From: Alphaproteobacteria bacterium
GTDB lineage: Bacteria; Pseudomonadota; Alphaproteobacteria; ATCC43930; CGMCC-115725
Length of the DNA stretch: 5,039 nucleotides
Direction of reading: 5' to 3'
Assembly (NCBI GenBank): GCA_030037055.1
Contig: JASHRZ010000479.1
Span: 1 to 5,039, forward strand
The notes under the pieces are model-generated. The model was not told the DNA's origin. It did no database searches and saw only the letters and a list, made by a program, of their open reading frames with translations. Within the stretch, counting starts at the first letter, position 1; the number at the start of each line of letters is the position of its first letter. Positions 1-4,530 of the stretch are shown here, one piece after another. A program made the position numbers and the translations under genes.

Positions 1-342
1 GACCGTCTGGCCGAAGAACAGGCGCCAGCCTTCCGGCGAGAGCGCCAGCCCTTTGGACACAATGGCGAAGGGCGGCAAATTCGCAATTGGCTTCTCTCGC
101 CAGTCGATGCTGCCGCGGCTTGCTCGCACCAGCCCGGCGACGGCGTTCAGCGTCGTCGTCTTGCCGGCGCCGTTCGAGCCCAAGAGCGCCACCACGCTGC
201 CTTCGGCGACCTCCAGCGATACATCGGCGACGCCGACGAGGTCGCCATAGCGCACTTCGAGATGCCGCACCGCCAGAAGAGCCGGTCGCCTCGCCCCTGG
301 CGAGGGAGGGCCGACCGCAGAGGGCTGGCTCGGCACCGACAT
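1..342 (-). CDS. livF: LivF-type ABC transporter ATPase, N-terminal part (cut by window edge)
   Basis: This is the second ATP-binding subunit of a branched-chain/hydrophobic amino acid importer. It would sit on the cytoplasmic face of LivH/LivM and pair with LivG. Only 114 codons are inside the window and no stop is reached; family members are usually about 235-250 aa. The Walker A motif GSNGAGKT lies at residues 55-62. The LivF-like Q-loop region reads LALSPEGWRLFFGQTV near residues 99-114, where the family usually has a PEGRR-F-P-type sequence. The ATG overlaps the livG stop as TGATG, which favours this start and translational coupling; the only Shine-Dalgarno-like run (GGGGG, 355-359) is 12 nt away and poor. 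From this ATG the protein has roughly 20 extra Pro/Ala/Arg-rich residues before the usual beginning (L-A-V-R-H-L-E-V-R-Y-G). An internal GTG at codon 25 (270-268) is therefore a possible alternative start, although it lacks a well-placed ribosome binding site. Family assignment is firm; the exact start is less so. Confidence 0.93.
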   Translation of the reverse strand, partial: MSVPSQPSAVGPPSPGARRPALLAVRHLEVRYGDLVGVADVSLEVAEGSVVALLGSNGAGKTTTLNAVAGLVRASRGSIDWREKPIANLPPFAIVSKGLALSPEGWRLFFGQTV

Positions 343-1070
343 CAACGCCGCGCGCCCCCGTGGCCGCGACCGAGATAGGCTTCAATCACCGCGGGGTCAT
401 TGACGACGTCTTGCGGCTTGCCGCTGGCGATGACATGGCCTTGGTTGAACACCAGCACGCGCCGGGTGAGGCTCAGGATCACCTCCATGATGTGCTCGAC
501 GATCACCAGCGTGATGCCGAGCGCATGAATGGCGCGTAGGAGTTCGATCGCGCGCTGGATCTCGCCCGGCGTCAAGCCGGCCAGCGCTTCATCGAGCAGC
601 ATCAGGCGCGGACCGGCGGCGAGCACCCGCGCGATCTCGAGCCGCTTGCGCCCCGGCGTGCCAAGGTTCCCTGCGCGCAATCCGGCCTGCTCCTTGAGCC
701 CGGTCATCTCGACGACCTCAAGCGCGCGGTCGCGCGCCTCGCCGCGCCGCGGATGGCGCAGGAACGCCCCGACCATGACATTGTCCAGGATCGTCATGTC
801 GTCGAAGGTGGCCGGCATCTGGAAAGTGCGGCCGATGCCGAGACGCGCATGCGCCTCGGCCGGAGCGCCGGTGACGTCGATGCCGTCGAAGACGACACGG
901 CCGGAAGTGGGCGCGACATCGCCGGCGATGCAATTGAAGAAGGTGGATTTGCCGGCGCCGTTGGGGCCGATGAGACCGACGATCTCGCCTTCCTCGACCG
1001 CGAGATCGGCGCCGGCTACGGCGCGGAAGCTGCCAAAATGCTTGGCAACCTTCTCGGCGCTAAGCAGCAT
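342..1070 (-). CDS. livG: LivG-type ABC transporter ATP-binding protein
   Basis: This is a cytoplasmic ATPase subunit of the Liv/HAAT importer, 242 aa and close to the usual 240-260. Walker A is GPNGAGKST at residues 35-43, the Q-loop glutamine is Q84 in GRTFQ, Walker B is RLMLLD ending at D160 with catalytic E161, the D-loop region is LAGLTPGE, and the switch histidine is H193 in VEHIM. The C-terminal stretch V-L-V-F-N-Q-G-H-V-I-A-S-G (205-217) is typical of LivG rather than LivF. The signature region is odd: where LSGGQ or L-T-L-G-R-type sequence is expected it reads N-L-G-T-P-G-R-K-R-L-E (135-145), although the downstream LEIARVLA is normal. The ATG at 1070 lies inside the end of livM (11-nt overlap), with GAGG at 1077-1080 six bases upstream. 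The stop overlaps the livF start. Function as a transporter ATPase is well supported; the substrate is not defined by this subunit. Confidence 0.97.
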   Translation of the reverse strand: MLLSAEKVAKHFGSFRAVAGADLAVEEGEIVGLIGPNGAGKSTFFNCIAGDVAPTSGRVVFDGIDVTGAPAEAHARLGIGRTFQMPATFDDMTILDNVMVGAFLRHPRRGEARDRALEVVEMTGLKEQAGLRAGNLGTPGRKRLEIARVLAAGPRLMLLDEALAGLTPGEIQRAIELLRAIHALGITLVIVEHIMEVILSLTRRVLVFNQGHVIASGKPQDVVNDPAVIEAYLGRGHGGARR

Positions 1071-2046
1071 GGCGGACCTCGCCGGGGCGCGCGAGCCGCG
1101 CCGTCACCTGGCGGTGCCAGAGCTCGAGCAGGCCGCCGGGCTCGAAGCGTGCGATGAGCATGATGACGCCGCCATAGACGATGTAAGTGAGGCCGGAACC
1201 GCTGCCGCCGAGCCATGTGTTGGTCGCGGTTTGGAGCGGCACCAGGATCATCGCGCCCAGCAGCGGCCCCAACAGCGTGCCGGCGCCGCCTAGCGCCGCA
1301 ATGATGATCATCTGCACCGAGACGAGGATGCCGAGGCCGCTGTCGGGATCGACGAAGCCGGTCTTGAGCGCATAGAGCGCGCCCGCCAGCGAGGTGAAGC
1401 CCGCGCTCAGCATCAGCGCGTAGAGCTTGTAGCGCCGCACGGGCACGCCAAGGCTCCTGGCCGCGCGCTCGCCGGCGCGGACGGCGCGCAGGTAATAGCC
1501 GAGACGACTTCTTTGCACCTGCCAGGCGACGAGCAACAGCAAGGCTAGAACCCCGAGGAAGATGTAGTAGTAGGGCACGGCGCTGCGGAAGATGAGATCG
1601 TACCACCCGCGCGCCCTCGCCGGCCCCTGCAGCCCGATCGCGGCGCCGAGGAAGTCCCAATTGCCGACGACGATGCGCACCAGCTCGGCGACGGCGATCG
1701 TCGCCATGCTGAAATAGTGGCCGCTGAGGCGGAAGGTCGGGAAACCGACGACGAGCGCAACCACTAGGCTTACCGCGATGCCGAGCGGCACGCCCAGCAG
1801 CGGCGGCATCTGCCAGTGCTGGTAGACGAGCAGCGGCATATAGGCGCCAGCGCCGAAGAACATGGCGTGGCCGACCGAGATCTGTCCGGCATAGCCGCCG
1901 AGGATGTTCCAGGCCGCGGCGCTGATCGCGGCCAGCAGCACCAGTGCGCCCATATCCTGCAGGAAGGCGGCGCTGTCGCTGCCGGCAACCGCCCAGGGAT
2001 AGGCCAGGAGCGCCGCAGCGAGCGGGAGCCAGCCCCAGCGCGTCAC
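1060..2046 (-). CDS. livM: LivM-type ABC transporter permease
   Basis: This is an inner-membrane permease of the Liv/HAAT importer, forming the channel with LivH. From the GTG at 2046 it has 328 aa, within the common range for LivM outside E. coli. The family hallmark N-I-L-G-G-Y-A-G-Q-I-S-V-G-H spans residues 47-60. The cytoplasmic coupling loop G-Y-Y-L-R-A-V-R-A-G-E-R-A-A-R-S-L-G-V lies at 183-201 and is followed by the typical S-A-G-F-T-S-L-A-G-A-L-Y-A (214-226). About eight hydrophobic segments are visible, near residues 5-20, 33-50, 58-75, 82-101, 109-127, 158-176, 207-226 and 238-270, plus a last one around 286-299. The GTG start overlaps the livH stop as GTGA, with GGGGA (2051-2055) four bases upstream. 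The reading frame stays open upstream to 2934, but that extension is an arginine-rich shadow of livH and has no membrane character. The stop TAG lies inside livG. Confidence 0.95.
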   Translation of the reverse strand: MTRWGWLPLAAALLAYPWAVAGSDSAAFLQDMGALVLLAAISAAAWNILGGYAGQISVGHAMFFGAGAYMPLLVYQHWQMPPLLGVPLGIAVSLVVALVVGFPTFRLSGHYFSMATIAVAELVRIVVGNWDFLGAAIGLQGPARARGWYDLIFRSAVPYYYIFLGVLALLLLVAWQVQRSRLGYYLRAVRAGERAARSLGVPVRRYKLYALMLSAGFTSLAGALYALKTGFVDPDSGLGILVSVQMIIIAALGGAGTLLGPLLGAMILVPLQTATNTWLGGSGSGLTYIVYGGVIMLIARFEPGGLLELWHRQVTARLARPGEVRHAA

Positions 2047-2900
2047 GCCGTCCCCAACAGGCCCTGCGGCCTGAGCCAGAGCAAGGCGACGAACAGGCCG
2101 TAGACGACCACGTCCTTGTAGATCGGGCCGAACCAATAGGCCGATAGCGCCTGGATTAGCCCGACGATCAGTCCGGCCAGCATGGCGCCGGGCACACTGC
2201 CGAAGCCGCCGAGCGTGACGACGACGAAAGCGGTGAGTGCGAAGGTCTCGCCGACCGCCGGCGAGAAGGGGAAGGAGATCGCCATCAGCGCGCCCGCGAT
2301 GCCGGCGCTCGCCGCGGCAAGGCCCCAGGCGAGCGCCTGCATGCGGTCGGGGCGGATGCCCATCAGCATTGCCGCGTTGCGGTCCTCGGCGACGGCAAGG
2401 AGCTGGCTTCCAACCGCCGTGCGCGTCAGTGCCAGATGCATGCCGATGGTGAGCACCGCCGCCGCCAGCCCGGCGACCAGCTGCGGGATGCTGAGGAGAA
2501 TACCGGCGAGGCTGATGGTGCCGGCGAGCGCGGGATGCGGCAGAGTGACGAAATTGGGCGAGAAGACCCAGAAGGCAGCATAGCGTAGCAGCAAGGCGAG
2601 ACCGAAAGTGGAAAGGATCTGCGCCAGCATCGGCCCGCGCATCACCTCGCGGATCAAGGCGAAATAGACGACAACGCCTAGGAAGAAAAGGCCCAACGCG
2701 GCGGTCAGGCCGAACACAACCGGCCCGCCGCCGATCCAGGCCGCGGCGAGCAGCGCCGCATACATGCCGAGCATCACGAACTCGCCATGGGCGAAGTTGA
2801 TGAAATTCATCATCCCCCAGATCAGCGTGAGGCCCGATGAGAAGAGCGCGTAGAGCGCACCGAGCAGGAGCCCGCCGACGACGACCTGCAGCAGGATCAT
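2043..2900 (-). CDS. livH: LivH-type ABC transporter permease
   Basis: This is an inner-membrane permease, partner of LivM, 285 aa and typical of LivH. The N-terminal hallmark S-G-L-T-L-I-W-G-M-M-N-F-I-N-F-A-H-G-E is at residues 22-40. The cytoplasmic loop G-S-Q-L-L-A-V-A-E-D-R-N-A-A-M-L-M-G-I is at 164-182, followed by A-S-A-G-I-A-G-A-L (197-205). A late membrane segment carries V-T-L-G-G-F-G-S-V-P-G-A (228-239), and the protein ends in the common R-P-Q-G-L-L-G. Hydrophobic segments are visible near 8-28, 41-56, 60-83, 94-113, 138-157, 188-210, 222-250 and 262-276. The ATG at 2900 has GAGGA (2910-2914) nine bases upstream. It follows livK after 91 nt, the only real gap in the operon, and its stop overlaps the livM start. 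Confidence 0.97.
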   Translation of the reverse strand: MILLQVVVGGLLLGALYALFSSGLTLIWGMMNFINFAHGEFVMLGMYAALLAAAWIGGGPVVFGLTAALGLFFLGVVVYFALIREVMRGPMLAQILSTFGLALLLRYAAFWVFSPNFVTLPHPALAGTISLAGILLSIPQLVAGLAAAVLTIGMHLALTRTAVGSQLLAVAEDRNAAMLMGIRPDRMQALAWGLAAASAGIAGALMAISFPFSPAVGETFALTAFVVVTLGGFGSVPGAMLAGLIVGLIQALSAYWFGPIYKDVVVYGLFVALLWLRPQGLLGTA

Positions 2901-2938
2901 GGGATCGGGTCCTCGCGCCTAGTCCGCGCGGCAACGGG

Positions 2939-2967
2939 GGCCCGATTGCGGCGCAGCGGCAAGGGCC
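2939..2967 (-). promoter_or_regulatory. Stem-loop in the livK-livH gap
   Basis: On the transcribed strand GGCCC-TTGC pairs with GCAA-(TC bulge)-GGGCC around a nine-base loop. The loop itself can add two more G-C pairs after a C-C mismatch, closing on TGC. That gives nine perfect pairs with one two-base bulge. No U-tract follows, so it is not a classical intrinsic terminator. A structure directly after the binding-protein gene fits mRNA 3'-end protection or partial attenuation, giving more LivK than permease; this role is inferred from better-studied binding-protein operons. GC-rich DNA forms such repeats by chance, so confidence is moderate. Confidence 0.45.
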
Positions 2968-2991
2968 GGGGGCGGCAGGTCACGGGATGAT

Positions 2992-4233
2992 TTACTTCCA
3001 GCCCGTCATCGGCCATTGCAGTTTCGCCGTGGCATGCGCCTCGGGCCACACTGCCTCGTACTCCTTCCCCTGGAGCTGGATGAGGTAGGTGGAGGCCAGA
3101 ATGTTCTGTCCGGAGGCATCGAACTTGACGCCGCGGTAGCCCATCATCAGCTGCGCCGGTTTGAGATCGGTTTCCTGCAGCGCCTTCTGGATCCTGGCCG
3201 GATCGGTCGAGCCGGCACGGTTGATGGCATCGGCCAGCACCAGGAAGGCTTGCATCCAGCGGCCGCTGGTATCGTCGAGGTCGCGGCCGGTCCGGGCCTT
3301 GTACATCTCGTTGATGGCGAAGGTGACGCTGCCGGGCGCGCCCGCTGCCCAGGCACTGCGATCGAGCACACCCTGGGCGAGGTCGCCCACCGCAGGGATG
3401 AAGGACGGATCGGAGAAGCCGGCGTCATCCCCGATGATCATGGTCGGCATATAGTCGAAGTCGCGCAGCGTCTTCATATAGAGAATCTCGTCGGCGGTGT
3501 AGCCGACGAAGATCGCCACGTCGGGCTTCTTCTCTTTGAGCTGCAGCACCTGCGCCGACACGTCGGTGGATTTGGCGTTGTAGACGATCTGCTGAACGTC
3601 GAAGCCGCCTTTCTTCGCCACTTCGACGATGCTGCCGCCGACCGAAGTGCCGTAATCCGTGTTCTCATTGAGAACGGTGATGCTGTCGACCTTCTTGCCG
3701 GTCGCCTTCATCTCCTTCAGGAACTGGGTGTAGGCGGCGGCAAAGTCTGTGGCAATCGGCGTGACGCGGAAGGTCCATTTGAAGCCGCGCTGGGTGATGT
3801 TGGCGGCCACGCTGTCGCCAATGACGAAGGGCACGCCGTAGCGCTCTGCCACCGCCGTCGCCGTCAGCGCCACCGAGGAATGATAGACGCCGAGCAGGGC
3901 CGCCACGTGCTCCTGGGTGATCAGCCGCAAGGTCTGCTGCTGTCCGACCGAGGGGTCGCCTTGGTGGTCGACATGGATGACCTCGATCTTGGCGCCGCCG
4001 AGATTGGGCAGGCCCGCGCTTTCGGCAAGCGGCAGGCCTTTGAGCTCGGGATGCGCGGCATTGAGGATCTCGATGCCGAGCTCGATCGCGGCCTTGGCCG
4101 CCTGCCCGGCCGGCGCGGAATTGCCGGTCAGCGGATAGAGCGCGCCGATCTTGACGGTGTCGGATGCGATGACCGGCACGGCAAGCGCCGCGGTGACGGC
4201 GATGGTGGCGATGAAAGCGATCGGCCGTTTCAA
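2992..4233 (-). CDS. livK: Periplasmic Leu/Ile/Val-type (HAAT) substrate-binding protein
   Basis: This is the type I periplasmic binding protein that delivers the ligand to LivHM. From the TTG at 4233 it has 413 aa. The start is chosen because GGGAGG (4239-4244) lies five bases upstream and because it yields a clean Sec signal peptide: K2-R3, a hydrophobic core at about 5-20, and V-I-A before a likely cleavage after A23. The mature part opens with T-V-K-I-G-A-L-Y-P-L-T-G (26-37), the usual first strand of this fold. Other family-typical stretches are Y-H-S-S-V-A-L-T-A (117-125), R-Y-G-V-P-F-V (131-137), the T-F-R-V-T-P region (154-159), N-E-N-T-D-Y-G (189-195), D-V-A-I-F-V-G-Y (238-245) and D-D-A-G-F-S-D-P (269-276). 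An extra stretch at about 60-80 (P-E-L-K-G-L-P-L-A-E-S-A-G-L-P-N-L-G-G) makes it longer than classical leucine-binding proteins. The protein resembles uncharacterised amino-acid/amide binding proteins as much as LivK itself, so leucine/isoleucine/valine is only a default guess. The frame extends upstream to an ATG at 4311, but that would hide the signal peptide behind a charged 26-residue leader and overlap the promoter. Confidence 0.94.
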   Translation of the reverse strand: MKRPIAFIATIAVTAALAVPVIASDTVKIGALYPLTGNSAPAGQAAKAAIELGIEILNAAHPELKGLPLAESAGLPNLGGAKIEVIHVDHQGDPSVGQQQTLRLITQEHVAALLGVYHSSVALTATAVAERYGVPFVIGDSVAANITQRGFKWTFRVTPIATDFAAAYTQFLKEMKATGKKVDSITVLNENTDYGTSVGGSIVEVAKKGGFDVQQIVYNAKSTDVSAQVLQLKEKKPDVAIFVGYTADEILYMKTLRDFDYMPTMIIGDDAGFSDPSFIPAVGDLAQGVLDRSAWAAGAPGSVTFAINEMYKARTGRDLDDTSGRWMQAFLVLADAINRAGSTDPARIQKALQETDLKPAQLMMGYRGVKFDASGQNILASTYLIQLQGKEYEAVWPEAHATAKLQWPMTGWK

Positions 4234-4238
4234 TTTTG

Positions 4239-4244
4239 CCTCCC
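4239..4244 (-). promoter_or_regulatory. Ribosome binding site deciding the TTG start of livK
   Basis: The transcribed strand reads GGGAGG-CAAAA-TTG. This is a near-consensus Shine-Dalgarno element at a five-base spacing from a TTG codon, with no suitable ATG or GTG nearby. It fixes the start of livK just before its signal peptide. Confidence 0.75.
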
Positions 4245-4275
4245 GGTCCTGGCGGTGGCTTTGTCGCACCGCTTT

Positions 4276-4294
4276 GCTGGCGCAACATACCAGC
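4276..4294. promoter_or_regulatory. Inverted repeat around the livK -10 element
   Basis: GCTGG and CCAGC are perfect five-base arms separated by nine bases, and the spacer contains the proposed -10 hexamer. A second pair of arms, TGGCGC (4278-4283) and GCGCCA (4305-4310), is separated by 21 bases and overlaps both the -35 and the downstream flank of the -10. A repressor bound here would block RNA polymerase. The arms are short and GC-rich, so chance is possible. Confidence 0.3.
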
Positions 4295-4311
4295 TTCGGC
4301 CTGAGCGCCAA
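4284..4311 (-). promoter_or_regulatory. Candidate sigma-70-type promoter for livK
   Basis: The minus strand has TTGGCG (-35, 4311-4306), a 16-base spacer, then TATGTT (-10, 4289-4284). The -10 is preceded directly by TGG, an extended -10 element. Each hexamer matches four of six consensus positions. Initiation would fall near 4277, leaving a 5' leader of about 44 nt before the TTG. It is the best candidate I found upstream of livK, but it is predicted by eye only. Confidence 0.42.
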
Positions 4312-4313
4312 GT

Positions 4314-4334
4314 CGCGCCGAAAATTGCGGCGCG
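4314..4334. promoter_or_regulatory. 21-bp near-perfect palindrome upstream of the livK -35 (operator candidate)
   Basis: The arms CGCGCCG and CGGCGCG are perfect and flank the AT-rich centre AAAATTG. Including the centre, nine of ten symmetric pairs match about an axis at 4324. It starts three bases upstream of the proposed -35, about 47 bases before the inferred transcription start. That is a position typical of activator sites, and it lies upstream of both divergent genes. Palindrome size and placement suggest a dimeric transcription factor, but the regulator is unknown. Confidence 0.42.
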
Positions 4335-4341
4335 CGGATTC

Positions 4342-4370
4342 GGTGCCTAGCGGTCCGGTTCGCCGGCACC
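4342..4370. repeat. Inverted repeat GGTGCC / GGCACC in the divergent region
   Basis: Perfect six-base arms (4342-4347 and 4365-4370) enclose 17 bases, inside which GCG (4350-4352) and CGC (4361-4363) can also pair. There is no T-tract on either strand, so it is not a typical terminator. It could be a protein site or chance symmetry. Confidence 0.3.
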
Positions 4371-4373
4371 CCC

Positions 4374-4398
4374 ACGCTGCAGCGTTGGCGGCGCGCCA
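4374..4398. repeat. Two adjacent palindromes: 12-bp perfect and TGGCG-N3-CGCCA
   Basis: ACGCTGCAGCGT (4374-4385) is a perfect 12-bp palindrome. It is followed at once by TGGCG-GCG-CGCCA (4386-4398), with five-base arms. Both lie midway between the divergent starts. They may be regulator sites; no known consensus is recognised. Confidence 0.35.
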
Positions 4399-4413
4399 GG
4401 TTGGCCGAGGGGC

Positions 4414-4429
4414 CGCGCCGTCAGGCGCG
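4414..4429. repeat. Short GC hairpin CGCGCC-GTCA-GGCGCG
   Basis: Perfect six-base arms surround a four-base loop, about 100 bases upstream of the AsmA-family gene. No T-tract follows on either strand. If it is transcribed in that gene's leader it could fold; otherwise it may be chance in GC-rich DNA. Confidence 0.3.
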
Positions 4430-4515
4430 CTGCCGCGAGATCCCGTGCGAGATTCGGCATGCTGTCGCGCGTTGGCTGGGCGGGCTAGGATGGACCCTGC
4501 GCCGTCGCGCCCGGC

Positions 4516-4523
4516 AAGGGAGG
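4516..4523 (+). promoter_or_regulatory. Ribosome binding site of the AsmA-family gene
   Basis: AAGGGAGG lies seven bases before the ATG at 4531, close to the ideal anti-Shine-Dalgarno complement. It supports that start, which also places the hydrophobic anchor at the very N-terminus. Confidence 0.75.
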
Positions 4524-4530
4524 TTAGGGC

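Larger units (their letters stand above)
4234..4530. other. Divergent intergenic region between livK and the AsmA-family gene
   Basis: These 297 bases separate two genes read in opposite directions and should contain both promoters. The livK side carries the candidate promoter and palindromes listed separately. For the rightward gene I see only a weak TAGGAT at 4486-4491 with a poor partner (CTGTCG, 4462-4467, 18-base spacing), not enough to call. A seven-base direct repeat GATTCGG occurs at 4337-4343 and 4451-4457. No small gene with a ribosome binding site, tRNA or terminator was recognised. Open frames running through it are continuations of shadows of the flanking genes. Confidence 0.7.

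Noticed and set aside
529..1293. Plus-strand open frames antisense to livG and livM
   Set aside because: They overlap well-supported genes with intact motifs. The products are Ser/Arg/Pro-rich and resemble no protein family.
2924..2931. CCGCGCGG palindrome in the livK-livH gap
   Set aside because: An eight-base GC palindrome without a loop is expected by chance in this composition and adds nothing to the clearer hairpin beside it.
1060..2934. A 624-codon frame suggesting a LivH-LivM fusion or giant LivM
   Set aside because: The part upstream of 2046 is an arginine/alanine-rich shadow in another frame of livH and lacks membrane segments. The GTGA overlap gives a normal 328-aa LivM.
4234..4311. 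Upstream ATG extension of livK (26 residues)
   Set aside because: It would place a polar, charged leader before a good Sec signal peptide, has no suitable ribosome binding site, and overlaps the candidate promoter. The TTG with GGGAGG fits better.
3016..4350. A 444-codon plus-strand open frame fully antisense to livK
   Set aside because: It mirrors livK, whose product is unmistakable with signal peptide and family motifs. Long antisense frames are expected with GC-rich third positions. The translation is low-complexity, rich in G/R/D/H, with no ribosome binding site or recognisable domain.
4462..4491. CTGTCG-N18-TAGGAT as a promoter for the AsmA-family gene
   Set aside because: Only three of six bases match at -35 and four of six at -10, too weak to call in a GC-rich region.
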